The position numbers and the translations under genes were made by a program. The notes below the pieces were generated by a model that was not told where the DNA came from, did no database searches, and saw only the letters and a list, made by a program, of their open reading frames with translations. DNA of 27,157 bases from Bog-1181 sp964565765 (GTDB lineage Bacteria; Oederibacteriota; PGYV01; Palsa-1178). Below, in pieces: positions 14,345 to 22,856 of this stretch (position 1 is its first letter; each line of letters begins with the position of its first letter). The stretch is taken from positions 1 to 27,157 of the forward strand of contig CAZMGF010000035.1 in the NCBI GenBank assembly GCA_964565765.1, in the 5' to 3' direction.

Positions 14345-14860
14345 ATGTATAAAGTTTCACCTGACGGAAATGAACTGATTTTGAAAAAGGACGGGACAAT
14401 GGCCGTTTTTAACAAAGAAAGCGGCTGCAAGTTCCCCGAAGGGTCGGCGTTTATTTCCCTGGGGGCGGCGGCGCTCTTCGAAAAAATCCTTATGGTGGAA
14501 AAAAACAGCCCGGTTCTTCTGATCGAACCGGATATTGAAATGCAAAAAGCAGCCGCCGGATTCGGCCTTGAAAATATTACTTACGCTGACAATTCCGGCG
14601 GAGCGGCTATAAAGGAATTTCTAAAGAAGGCTGGTTTAAAAAAGTGCGCGAATATAAGAATTATCAGGAACAGGGACGCGTATATTTCGGCGGGTTCGTT
14701 TTATAAAGAGGCGCTTGCCGCCGTAAATTCGGCGCTTACAGAGGAAAAAAAATCAGGAGAAATAAGGTCGATTGAAGAGCTGCGGGAAGCCTCAAAAAGA
14801 GCCTCGGGCCTGGAAAAAGAAGTGTTTGAACTCATGCTGCTAGTATATTCGGTGGAGTGA
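14345..14860 (+). CDS. Stand-alone Maf-N-like protein (glycan operon, first gene)
   Basis: A 171-residue soluble protein. Its central part, FISLGAAALFEKIL (36-49) followed by LLIEPDIEM (58-66), has the Rossmann-like 'glycine strand then I-E-P-D' signature of the N-terminal domain of Maf/DUF115 motility-accessory glycosyltransferases. The catalytic MAF_flag10 domain that normally follows is absent, and the protein ends in helices. A second protein with the same signature is at 17646-18227. The stop is one base before the next gene, a GT9 enzyme, so they are coupled. The assignment rests on a short motif and overall pattern, so it is tentative. A role in recognising or presenting a sugar donor to the adjacent transferase is conceivable but unproven. 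Confidence 0.7.
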   Translation: MYKVSPDGNELILKKDGTMAVFNKESGCKFPEGSAFISLGAAALFEKILMVEKNSPVLLIEPDIEMQKAAAGFGLENITYADNSGGAAIKEFLKKAGLKKCANIRIIRNRDAYISAGSFYKEALAAVNSALTEEKKSGEIRSIEELREASKRASGLEKEVFELMLLVYSVE

Positions 14861-14861
14861 A

Positions 14862-16553
14862 ATGGAAAAAATACTTTTCATACAGCCCTACAGGTACGGG
14901 GATATACTTCAGGTGATGCCCGTAATAAGGTCGGTAAGGGAGGCTCTGCCCGGGGCCGAGATACATTTTCTGTGCGACGATTATTTTGCCGAGGTACTGG
15001 ACGAAAATCCCTATATTGCAAAAAAGCTTGTATTTCCAAAAATGAAAGCGCTGGCTGACATGAAGTACAGGGGAAATTTTACGGCGGCCGGCCGCGAAAT
15101 GGAAGATTTTATCATAAACCTCAAAAAGGAAGAGTATTCAAGGGTAATTAATCTGAATTTTTCAAAAAGCGCCTCACTCATAGCGGGAATATGCAGGGGC
15201 GCGGCAAAATCGGGAAGGATAATCGGGGTAAACGGGGAGCATAAGGTCAACGGGAACTGGAGCTCATATATGCTTTTTTTTACGGCCGCGAGAAAACACA
15301 ACCCTTATAACATTGTGGATATGTTCTACATGGCGGCGGAAGAGGGGCTCGGGCTGGAAACCGGATCCCTGCGGCGGGAGAAGCTCTTCTTTTTCGCGCC
15401 ACGCCCGGATTATGAAACGGCGGATAAATTTATTGCCGCCAATAATATTAATGCCGGAAAAGTTGTTGGAATACAGGCAGGCGCGTCGAAACGGCACAGA
15501 ATGGCGCTGAATGAAAAATACCACCTGCTGGTCGGGGATTTCAACAATGCCGGATATGATGTGGTGTTTTTTGGCGGCGGGGGCGAAAAAGAAGCGGCCG
15601 GAGCCGTAATTGAAGCCGCGGGAAACAGTGCCAGGGCCTTCAATTCATGCGGCGTTTTTAACATCAGGCAGAATTACGCGATGCTCTCCAGGATGAAGCT
15701 TTTTATTACGGCGGATACCCTGAACATGCATCTTGCCGCGGCGGCTGCAACGCCGGTGCTTGCCATATTCTACGCGGAAGCTTACCCTTATGAAACCGGC
15801 CCTTACGCTCCGGGCATGCACATAGCCTATCCGCGCGCGCGGTGCGCACCCTGCCATGACGCGGACAACTGCCGGGACAGAAAATGTGTGAATGATATAA
15901 ATATGGATGAAATATTTGACGCGGGAATGAAAATAATCAACGGGGAGGATTTTGGAATGAAAAATTACGGTGGAATTAATATTTACCTTACGGGCATTGA
16001 CTCCGCATACAGGCTGGAACTTCAGGCGGGAATGGAGGATGCGGAAGCCATAGTTGAGAATATTTATAAGGAATTGTATTCCGGTTACTGGGAAGGGCTG
16101 TTTTCCGGAAATGTTGACGCGTTTTCCACGAGGGTCGAGCAGATATGGGAAAAATACGGCGAAGAGCTGGAGGCCAATCCGGATAAGGATTCCATTATAG
16201 CCATGCTTAAGCAAAAGGCTTCTGAATATTCCCGGCTTGATGCCATGTCAACGGAAGGCATTGAGGCGGCTGAATTACTTCAAAAAGCAGCGGATAAAAC
16301 AGCGGAGGAAAAGGCCTTAAACCGGCTGCGCGCGGCTGATGAATCAATGAAAAAAGCCCTTAAAAAAGGCGAGATGCTCGGGTCCTATTACGTTGTAGAA
16401 TGCGGCGCCGCGGCTAACAGCCCTGAAAAGATAAAAAAAGTTTACAGGAACATCAAACGGGCCGCAAACGGCTTTATTTTTGCGGTGGCTTTTTTAATGC
16501 AGAAAATACACGAACACAGGCTTGAAAATGACGGGGAAATGATAATTGTATAA
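14862..16553 (+). CDS. GT9 (heptosyltransferase-like) glycosyltransferase with long helical C-terminal extension
   Basis: A 563-residue protein. Residues 1-~360 are a GT-B enzyme of family GT9, related to ADP-heptose:LPS heptosyltransferases: N-terminal QPYRYGDILQVMPVI with D14 (the conserved catalytic Asp position), GIQAGAS (204-210) opening the second Rossmann domain, and DTLNMHLAAA (285-294) in the donor site. A four-Cys motif C328-x2-C331-x5-C337-x4-C342 follows; the enzyme at 19345 has the same spacing. The last ~190 residues are a charged, mostly helical extension absent from ordinary GT9 enzymes. It starts one base after the previous stop with GGTGGAG upstream. It probably adds a sugar to a surface glycan or glycoprotein; acceptor unknown. 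Confidence 0.85.
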   Translation: MEKILFIQPYRYGDILQVMPVIRSVREALPGAEIHFLCDDYFAEVLDENPYIAKKLVFPKMKALADMKYRGNFTAAGREMEDFIINLKKEEYSRVINLNFSKSASLIAGICRGAAKSGRIIGVNGEHKVNGNWSSYMLFFTAARKHNPYNIVDMFYMAAEEGLGLETGSLRREKLFFFAPRPDYETADKFIAANNINAGKVVGIQAGASKRHRMALNEKYHLLVGDFNNAGYDVVFFGGGGEKEAAGAVIEAAGNSARAFNSCGVFNIRQNYAMLSRMKLFITADTLNMHLAAAAATPVLAIFYAEAYPYETGPYAPGMHIAYPRARCAPCHDADNCRDRKCVNDINMDEIFDAGMKIINGEDFGMKNYGGINIYLTGIDSAYRLELQAGMEDAEAIVENIYKELYSGYWEGLFSGNVDAFSTRVEQIWEKYGEELEANPDKDSIIAMLKQKASEYSRLDAMSTEGIEAAELLQKAADKTAEEKALNRLRAADESMKKALKKGEMLGSYYVVECGAAANSPEKIKKVYRNIKRAANGFIFAVAFLMQKIHEHRLENDGEMIIV

Positions 16554-16585
16554 TTTATTAGCCGCCGCAACCGGGAGGCAGTGAT

Positions 16586-17668
16586 TTGGGACAGGAAATT
16601 GACGACAGGAACATTAATATAAATATTAACAGGCCGCCAAAAGTTACGGTTGTATCGCCGCTTTACGGCGGATCATATGAGATGGCTTTTTACGCGGCCG
16701 GCGGAATAAGAGAGGCCGGATTTGAGTCATTGATCTGCGACACTTCGGTTTACCTGCCGCTGCTGAATAAAACTGAAAATGATCCGGTAAAAAAAGAGGC
16801 CTGCGCGCGGGAAATAATGTGTTTGACCCGCGAAGCCGTACTTAAGACAAAACCTGACATTGTTTTTGGAATGGCGCAGGCGCCGCTCAACACGCAGAGT
16901 GTAAAAACATTCAAACTTTCCGGAATAACAACCGCGTTCTGGTTTGTCGAGGACTTCAGGACATTTGCCTACTGGAAGGATATTTACCGTGCCTATGATT
17001 TCTTTTTTGTTATACAGCGGGGGGCCTTCCTGGATAAAATAAACCGGGACGCAGGCAACGGCTTTTACCTGCCGGCTGCGGCGCAGATCCCGCCGGGCAG
17101 AGCGGCACAGGGGGCCCGGTATATGGCAATGGCAAGTTTTGCCGGAGCGCCATACAGGAACAGGATAGCAATATTAAACTCGATGCCGGACATTGATATT
17201 TCGGTTTATGGCGAGGGCTGGGAAGGCGCGGCAGCAGGCATTTTGCGGGAAAAAATCAGAATAGGCTCAAGGCGGGTCAGGGCGGATGAGCTCAGGGCAA
17301 TATATTCAAATTCTGCCGTCAATATAAACCTTTATTCGTCGCAATTTTACGACACCCTGGATCCGCACAGGGATTTTATCAATCCGCGCGCTTTTGAAAT
17401 ACCCGCCTGTTCGGGCTTTCAGCTTTCGGACATGCGGGATAATATAGAGAATTTTTATGAACCGGGGGCGGAAATAGAACTTTTTTCCACGGTACAGGAA
17501 CTCAAGGATAAGGTTGTTTATTATCTTGATAACAGGGAAAAGGCGCGGGCAATAGGGAAAGCGGCTTTTTTAAGGACGGTTAAGGACCACACCTATTCAC
17601 GGAGGATGGCCGGGGCAATGGAAATAATAACAAAGGAGAAAAACAATGTACAGCTTATGCAGCCTTAA
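16586..17668 (+). CDS. CgeB-like GT-B glycosyltransferase
   Basis: A 360-residue protein resembling CgeB / 'glycosyl transferases group 1' proteins. After a short Asn-Ile-rich start (NINININ) comes a Rossmann-like half (VTVVSPLYGGSYEMAFYAAGGIREAGF) and a middle segment (TAFWFVEDFRTFAYW) typical of this group. The C-terminal half contains ISVYGEGW, a donor-site region (AVNINLYSSQ ... NPRAFEIPACSGFQLSD) and the terminal YYLDNREKARAIGKAAFLRTVKDHTYSRR. The start is TTG at 16586, chosen because GGGAGG (16573-16578) lies seven bases upstream. Relatives occur in spore-coat and surface glycan clusters. Its 3' end overlaps the next gene by 23 bases. Sugar donor and acceptor cannot be read from sequence. 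Confidence 0.82.
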   Translation: MGQEIDDRNINININRPPKVTVVSPLYGGSYEMAFYAAGGIREAGFESLICDTSVYLPLLNKTENDPVKKEACAREIMCLTREAVLKTKPDIVFGMAQAPLNTQSVKTFKLSGITTAFWFVEDFRTFAYWKDIYRAYDFFFVIQRGAFLDKINRDAGNGFYLPAAAQIPPGRAAQGARYMAMASFAGAPYRNRIAILNSMPDIDISVYGEGWEGAAAGILREKIRIGSRRVRADELRAIYSNSAVNINLYSSQFYDTLDPHRDFINPRAFEIPACSGFQLSDMRDNIENFYEPGAEIELFSTVQELKDKVVYYLDNREKARAIGKAAFLRTVKDHTYSRRMAGAMEIITKEKNNVQLMQP

Positions 17669-18227
17669 CGGATTTGAAAATATACTGGACGGAGGCGGGG
17701 CCATTTTGAACAGCGCCGGCAATCCGCTGAAAGAAGCCCGCTGCAAGCTTGAGCGCCTGCAGCCGGGACCGGGCAGCGTACTTGTGGCCTTCGGGGCGGG
17801 GGCGGGTTACCTTATTGAATCCGCATACCGGGATTTCGGGGTTAAAACCTTTATAATTTTTGAGCCTGACCAGGAGATAAGCTCCGTATCACTGCAGAGA
17901 GAGGAGCTTGCAAACGTTATCAACGACGCGTCCTGCGCCGCTTATTTTTTTGACAGAAGCAATTTTAACGAAGGGCTCATTGAGGATATTATACTGCAGA
18001 ATGTGGATAAAAAGTTTGTAGCCACGGAGTCCGGGTATTTTATAAAGGGAACACCGGAATTTTTTTATAAAGTGAGAAAGTTTTTCCTGGAAAAATACGC
18101 GGCCTGTCTTGAAGCGGCGCGCAGATGCAGCCTCGAAGGTTATTATCATAAAAATCCGAATTCGGTATATTCCGCCATAGCCGGCAGGGCGGTTTTTGAC
18201 GGCCCGCAGGAAGAGGACATGCCTTGA
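17646..18227 (+). CDS. Second stand-alone Maf-N-like protein
   Basis: A 193-residue soluble protein with the segment GSVLVAFGAGAGYLIESA (43-60) and, after one helix, FIIFEPDQEI (69-78). This is the glycine-loop plus E-P-D signature of Maf/DUF115 N-terminal domains. As in the protein at 14345, the catalytic Maf domain is missing. The two share the same layout (GS-x-hydrophobic strand-G-A-x-A, then I-I/F-E-P-D-x-E, then an 'F-Y-K' helix near the end), so they are probably diverged copies. AAGGAG (17633-17638) lies seven bases before ATG 17646, inside the end of the CgeB-like gene. The next gene begins on its stop codon (TTGA overlap), again a GT9-type protein. Confidence 0.72.
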   Translation: MYSLCSLNGFENILDGGGAILNSAGNPLKEARCKLERLQPGPGSVLVAFGAGAGYLIESAYRDFGVKTFIIFEPDQEISSVSLQREELANVINDASCAAYFFDRSNFNEGLIEDIILQNVDKKFVATESGYFIKGTPEFFYKVRKFFLEKYAACLEAARRCSLEGYYHKNPNSVYSAIAGRAVFDGPQEEDMP

Positions 18228-19348
18228 AAAAAGCCATAATAATCTGCGGGGGAAACATTCCCGCGGCGCAATCAATGGCGGCCAACCTTGCGGCGTCGGG
18301 ATACGGTAAAAGCGACATCCTTTCATTCTCGGAAAGGGGGCGCATACTGGAAAATGCCCCGCACATAGGCGGTGTATATATCCTTGACAGGAAAAAAGTA
18401 AAGGCGCCGGTATTTTCAGGAGAAAACGGAAATTACGGAGAAGCGGCGGTGAGGGAGATGCTGGAGCCCGTATCCATAAAGTATGACGCGGCTTTTAATG
18501 CCGGGACAGGCAGGATAAAAGCTGCCATACATAGTTTTATCAGGGCGGAATTCAAGGCAGGCTTATCCCTGGAAGGGGGGGCATTTTCCTACAAAGGGCC
18601 GTGGTATTTTCTTGAAAAATTAAAAAAAGGGGCGGTATATTCATCGGGTTTCTATAATGATGTGTCGTTTTATAACAGCCTTCTGATCGGCGCGGTGGAT
18701 TCAATAACTGATTTTCAGCCTGCTGTCACGCGCCCGGAGGCTTTAAATGAGAAAGCTGTTTTTGCGCCTGTAAATAAATTTTTTACGCCGGGCCTGGCGG
18801 AAAAATGCGCGGAAATAATGCGTGGAAAGATGGTTGAACCGCTGGTATTAAATTCCGTTGCGGAAGAGGCTTTCAGGCACGCGGCCGGCGGCGGAGCAAA
18901 GTATTTTGTGACAGATTCTTTTGCGGCTGCGGCTGCGGCGTCAGCAGCCGGATCAAACACTGTCTGCCTGTGCAGGGATGCCGGCTCTTTAGCGGCAGGG
19001 CCGTTTGGCGGAAATGCCGTTACCGTAAGCGGAAGGCCGGGCGCCGGATTTATCACGGACGCGTGTTTTGCCGCCGGGAAAAGCAGCCTGCGCGCGGCGA
19101 TGAAAAAAAGGGGCGCGGCGGCGCTTAAAGAGTGGCCGGACGCCGGAAAAGCAAACCCTTTTTATATAATGGAAAACGAAATTAGCGGATATTTTGAAAA
19201 ATACAGCGGAGCTAACGCTGGAAAAGCAGATATCTACGCCGAGGCCCTGAAGGCATCGGACAGGGCGTCGGGCGCATTTGTACTTTATAAAAATCTTTTT
19301 CCGGTCAAAGTAATGCGCGAAGAAAGCGCGGGCGGTAACAGGCCATGA
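18224..19348 (+). CDS. Degenerate GT9-like protein, probably non-catalytic
   Basis: A 374-residue protein that can be aligned by eye with the GT9 enzyme at 19345 across its length: both start with a KK/MK-hydrophobic strand, share a YDAAFN / YDLAIN strand, a 'PWYFLEKL / PWTKYLFA' segment and a C-terminal TDSFAAAAAASAAG / TPDTFAMHAGAAMG block. The expected catalytic features are lost: GGNIPAAQ replaces R-x-GD at the N-terminal loop, the donor-site His is replaced by Ala, and the four-Cys motif is absent. It is rich in Ala and Gly. The start is TTG at 18224, six bases after GAGGA and overlapping the upstream stop; its own stop overlaps the next ATG. A scaffold or regulatory pseudoenzyme is possible. 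Confidence 0.68.
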   Translation: MKKAIIICGGNIPAAQSMAANLAASGYGKSDILSFSERGRILENAPHIGGVYILDRKKVKAPVFSGENGNYGEAAVREMLEPVSIKYDAAFNAGTGRIKAAIHSFIRAEFKAGLSLEGGAFSYKGPWYFLEKLKKGAVYSSGFYNDVSFYNSLLIGAVDSITDFQPAVTRPEALNEKAVFAPVNKFFTPGLAEKCAEIMRGKMVEPLVLNSVAEEAFRHAAGGGAKYFVTDSFAAAAAASAAGSNTVCLCRDAGSLAAGPFGGNAVTVSGRPGAGFITDACFAAGKSSLRAAMKKRGAAALKEWPDAGKANPFYIMENEISGYFEKYSGANAGKADIYAEALKASDRASGAFVLYKNLFPVKVMREESAGGNRP

Positions 19349-20622
19349 AAATACTGATAATCCAGCCGTACAGGCTCGGCGATGTTCTGCAGACCACCCC
19401 GGTTCTGCAGGCGCTTAAAATGAAATATAACGACGTGGAGATAGACTTTGTTGTCGATTCAAGCTGCGCCGGAGCCATAAGGGGAAATCCTTTTGTATCA
19501 AGGCTGATTGTGCTTCCAAGAAGGTCAATACAGGAGAACGGCGGAAAAAACGCAATGGCGGGGTTCAGGGAGCTTTACGCATTTATGGGTGAAATACTCC
19601 AGACCCGGTATGACCTTGCCATCAATTATAATTTTGACTCTATTGGCGGGATAATATTAAAGGAATGCATGGCCCTGGATAAAAGGGGGGTGATATTCAG
19701 GAACGGACGGATTGAAATGGACGACCCGTGGACAAAGTACCTGTTCGCCATAATATCAAACAGGCAGTATTCACTGATAAATATAACCGACATATTCAGG
19801 CTTATGGCCGGGGTGCAGGATTTCAGGGCACCGCTATATTTAAAGGCAAAAGCTAACAAAGCCGTGATAAAAGCGAGGTTCCTGGATTTTCCACCCGGAA
19901 AAAAAACCGTGGCGCTTCAGGGATTTGCTTCAAGCATGGAAAGATCCCTGTCACCCGTGCAAAATATGGAACTTATAAAAAAACTTACAAAAAAATACAA
20001 TGTAGTTCTTATCGGGGGCGCGGGAGAGGAGAGGTATATGCCGGGGCTTAAGGATGATGAAAATTTCAGGAACCTGACCGGAAAAACATCGCTTGACGAA
20101 CTTGCCGGCGTAATTAAAAACAGCGACCTTTTGATAACCCCGGATACTTTTGCCATGCACGCCGGAGCGGCCATGGGAGTCAGGACATTGGCCATGTTTA
20201 AGGCCGGCGCCTGGCCCTTTGAAACAGCGCCATACGCGGCGGGAGTGAGGATCATATACGCGCCGGAAAGCTGCGCGCCATGCGACAAACCCGGAACCTG
20301 CGCGAATAAAAGGTGCGGTTCAGGTATGACGCCGCAAAATATTATGCTTGCCGCGGAAAGCGTGCTCGGGGACGCGGAGGGAGAGGCCGCCGCTGGGGTG
20401 GAAATTCTTGAATCAAAAAGGGACAATTTTCTTTATTTTGACGCGGGGCACCTTGAAAAAATTATCGAATTAATCAGCGCAAATAGTTTAATAAACAGCG
20501 GGAAAACGCCGATAATACCTGTAAAGCGGGAACTGCGCGGAGCCGTACGGGCGCTCACTTGCGGCTTCAGGGCTCTTGAGGCCGATCTTAAACGCGATTC
20601 TGTATACACGAGGGCAGGATGA
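19345..20622 (+). CDS. GT9 (heptosyltransferase-like) glycosyltransferase
   Basis: A 425-residue GT-B enzyme of family GT9, clearly paralogous to the one at 14862: MKILIIQPYRLGDVLQTTPVL with D13 at the conserved catalytic position, VALQGFASS opening the second Rossmann domain, LIGGAGEE, and TPDTFAMHAGAA (265-276) at the donor site. A four-Cys motif C310-x2-C313-x5-C319-x4-C324 is present, as in many GT9 members. About 80 residues of extra C-terminal sequence follow, shorter than in its paralogue. ATGA overlaps join it both to the upstream degenerate GT9 and to the downstream HDOD gene, so translation is probably coupled across this boundary. Donor may be an ADP-heptose-like sugar, but this is family knowledge, not visible here. 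Confidence 0.86.
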   Translation: MKILIIQPYRLGDVLQTTPVLQALKMKYNDVEIDFVVDSSCAGAIRGNPFVSRLIVLPRRSIQENGGKNAMAGFRELYAFMGEILQTRYDLAINYNFDSIGGIILKECMALDKRGVIFRNGRIEMDDPWTKYLFAIISNRQYSLINITDIFRLMAGVQDFRAPLYLKAKANKAVIKARFLDFPPGKKTVALQGFASSMERSLSPVQNMELIKKLTKKYNVVLIGGAGEERYMPGLKDDENFRNLTGKTSLDELAGVIKNSDLLITPDTFAMHAGAAMGVRTLAMFKAGAWPFETAPYAAGVRIIYAPESCAPCDKPGTCANKRCGSGMTPQNIMLAAESVLGDAEGEAAAGVEILESKRDNFLYFDAGHLEKIIELISANSLINSGKTPIIPVKRELRGAVRALTCGFRALEADLKRDSVYTRAG

Positions 20623-21494
20623 CCGACATAAATGAAAGCTCAAAGGATATGAAGAATTTAATTCAAAAGATGGATGACCTTCCAATATTGCCGAATGTTA
20701 TTTCGAAGGTCATGAAAATTATCGACAATCCATATTCAAATGCCGACCATCTTACAGAGTTGATCTCAATGGACCAGTCCATGACGGTCAAGACATTAAA
20801 ACTGGCAAATTCCGCTTATTACGGATTCCCTCGGGAAATTGTAACGGTGACCGAGGCGGTTGTGGTTCTGGGATTTTTAACCGTCAGGAACCTCATACTC
20901 ACATCCACACTTTACAATATATTTGTAAATGATGTGCAGGAAGAACGCGAATTTGACAGGCGGAAATTCTGGAAACATTCGGTGGCGACGGCAATCTGCG
21001 CAAGGCTGCTTGTTTCCGCCACGGCGCCGGGCCAGAAAGAGGAAGAGGAGGCCTTTACCCTGGGCATCCTGCACGATGTTGGAAAGGTATTTCTGGACAC
21101 AAATTATCACGACAGGTTTACCGCAGTAATGCGCGAAAACCGGAAAAATAAAAAAGAACCCGTGTATCTGGTGGAGAAACGCGAATTTGGCATTGATCAC
21201 GCGGAAATAGGCGCCATGATAATTGACAAATGGAACCTGCCGGAGAACTTTTTTGAGCCCATTAAGTTTCACCACATGCCGGATAAAGCCGGTGAAAAAT
21301 ACATGACGGCCATACTGCATGTCGCGGATATAATAAGCAAGTTTTCGGCCGCAAATTTTGACGCGCCCGATATCAACAGGCAGCTTAACGCCGAAGCCGT
21401 CGGGACGCTTAAGCTTGATGAAAAGAGCCTTAGAACTGCCGTTCAAAACCTTGAATATGAAATGTCGAACGCCGACCTTTTTCTAAATTCCTGA
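20619..21494 (+). CDS. HDOD-domain signalling protein (first of three)
   Basis: A 291-residue single-domain HDOD protein. The N-terminal part has the usual LPILPNVISKVMKII and DQSMTVKTLKLANSAYYG motifs. The HD-like core retains H120, the H152-D153 pair (LHDVGK), H194 (DHAEIGAM) and H218-H219 (FHH). HDOD proteins are cytoplasmic output or adaptor modules in bacterial signalling, linked in studied cases to cyclic-di-GMP, motility, DNA repair and differentiation; enzymatic activity is usually not shown. The gene overlaps the GT9 gene by four bases, which ties signalling to the glycan genes. Two more HDOD proteins follow, with a histidine kinase between. Confidence 0.93.
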   Translation: MTDINESSKDMKNLIQKMDDLPILPNVISKVMKIIDNPYSNADHLTELISMDQSMTVKTLKLANSAYYGFPREIVTVTEAVVVLGFLTVRNLILTSTLYNIFVNDVQEEREFDRRKFWKHSVATAICARLLVSATAPGQKEEEEAFTLGILHDVGKVFLDTNYHDRFTAVMRENRKNKKEPVYLVEKREFGIDHAEIGAMIIDKWNLPENFFEPIKFHHMPDKAGEKYMTAILHVADIISKFSAANFDAPDINRQLNAEAVGTLKLDEKSLRTAVQNLEYEMSNADLFLNS

Positions 21495-21508
21495 CGTGGA
21501 GAGGCGCT

Positions 21509-22855
21509 ATGCCAAGTAAAGAAGAAGAGCTTATAAAAAAGATAAACAGCATGGAAGAATCGTTAAAGGAAAAAGTTGAATATTGCAGGCTGCTTGAGGA
21601 GATCAACTCCGGGCTCCGTAAATATTTGAACGAGATGACCGGAGTTTACAGGCTGCTTGAGGCCATGAATACAATAAAGTCGCTTGAAAAAATATATGAC
21701 CTGCTTGTGGATATCCTGGGCTCTACCGTGGAACTTGAGGCCTGCGCCATATATATATATGACGACGACGGAATTGAATGTAAGGCGGTAAAAGAGCTCA
21801 AACCAGAGGATCTTTTGAAGTACAAGCAGATATTTAATGTGGACCGGGCTATGTATGAATGGGTCTTCAAGAAGAAACACATCGCGATAGTCCCGAAAGG
21901 CACTGAAGGAAAGGACGATCCGGGGCTCTCTTTTTTTGACAGCAAATCATTTGCGATCATCCCGCTTTACTCCAACGAAAAGAAGGTGGGTTATGTTGAT
22001 ATACTTATCAATAAACCCGCAAATACAATAACACAGCAGGAACTCTCCCTCATTACCATCCTGTTGAACCAGACAACGGTGATGATTGAAAACTTAAGGA
22101 TGTACGAGCATGAAAAGGAGACCATAAACAAGCTCAGGCAGATAGATGAAATGAAGTCCGATATAATGACAACCACTTCACACGAACTGCGCACGCCGCT
22201 TACGATTTTAAAGGGATCCGCCAAGATTATAGAAATTAAGATGAGGACGGAAATGTGGGGCGAGGACGATAAAAAACTTTACACTGAACTCATGCATAAT
22301 GTCAACACGCAGGCTGAAATACTTGAGGAGATTACAAATACGCTGCTTGCCGCCACCAAATTTGAAAACGGTACCCTCAAGCTTAATAAAAAAGTGGTCA
22401 ACGTCAAACAACTGGTGGATTCCGTTGTAAAGAAATACACCTATAAGACAAAAAATATAAACTTGAAATTCAGCTGCACTGATGATAATATCACCGCTTA
22501 TATAGACGACGAAGAGATAAAAAAAGTTTTAAGAAGCATGCTTTCAAACGCGTACAAATTCAGCGAAGAGAACGGCGATGTCGGGGTGGAGCTGTCGGCG
22601 GACGCGAAAAGTTTTATAATATCCGTCAGGGACCACGGGCCCGGAGTGCCGGCCGACGAGAAGGAAAAGATATTCGACAAGTTTTACAGGATGGACCGCG
22701 CCCTGACGCGCCGCACCGGCGGCATGGGTTTCGGCCTCTATCTTTCGAAGATTATTACAGCGCAGCACGGAGGCTCCATCTGGGTGGAGAGCCAGCTCGG
22801 AAAAGGAGCGGTTTTCTATTTCAGGATCCCAAAAGAAGAAGGAATAAGAGGGTGA
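21509..22855 (+). CDS. Soluble GAF-domain sensor histidine kinase
   Basis: A 448-residue kinase without membrane segments. An N-terminal coiled coil (about 1-45) leads to a GAF-type domain (about 58-195, LVDILGSTVELEACAIYIYDDDG ... SFAIIPLY), then HisKA with H225 in DIMTTTSHELRTPLTILKG, the N box RSMLSNAYKFS (N347), G1 VRDHGPG (373-379), an F box (IFDKFYRMDRA) and G2 GGMGFGL. It should autophosphorylate in response to a cytoplasmic ligand or a protein partner. No response regulator is next to it; instead it is embedded between HDOD genes, beginning 14 bases after the first and ending one base before the second, so HDOD proteins are possible partners (inference). Confidence 0.94.
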   Translation: MPSKEEELIKKINSMEESLKEKVEYCRLLEEINSGLRKYLNEMTGVYRLLEAMNTIKSLEKIYDLLVDILGSTVELEACAIYIYDDDGIECKAVKELKPEDLLKYKQIFNVDRAMYEWVFKKKHIAIVPKGTEGKDDPGLSFFDSKSFAIIPLYSNEKKVGYVDILINKPANTITQQELSLITILLNQTTVMIENLRMYEHEKETINKLRQIDEMKSDIMTTTSHELRTPLTILKGSAKIIEIKMRTEMWGEDDKKLYTELMHNVNTQAEILEEITNTLLAATKFENGTLKLNKKVVNVKQLVDSVVKKYTYKTKNINLKFSCTDDNITAYIDDEEIKKVLRSMLSNAYKFSEENGDVGVELSADAKSFIISVRDHGPGVPADEKEKIFDKFYRMDRALTRRTGGMGFGLYLSKIITAQHGGSIWVESQLGKGAVFYFRIPKEEGIRG

Positions 22856-22856
22856 C

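Noticed and set aside
15645..16214. 189-codon open frame on the minus strand within the GT9 gene
   Set aside because: Antisense to an intact GT9 domain; no start signals and no recognisable protein features.
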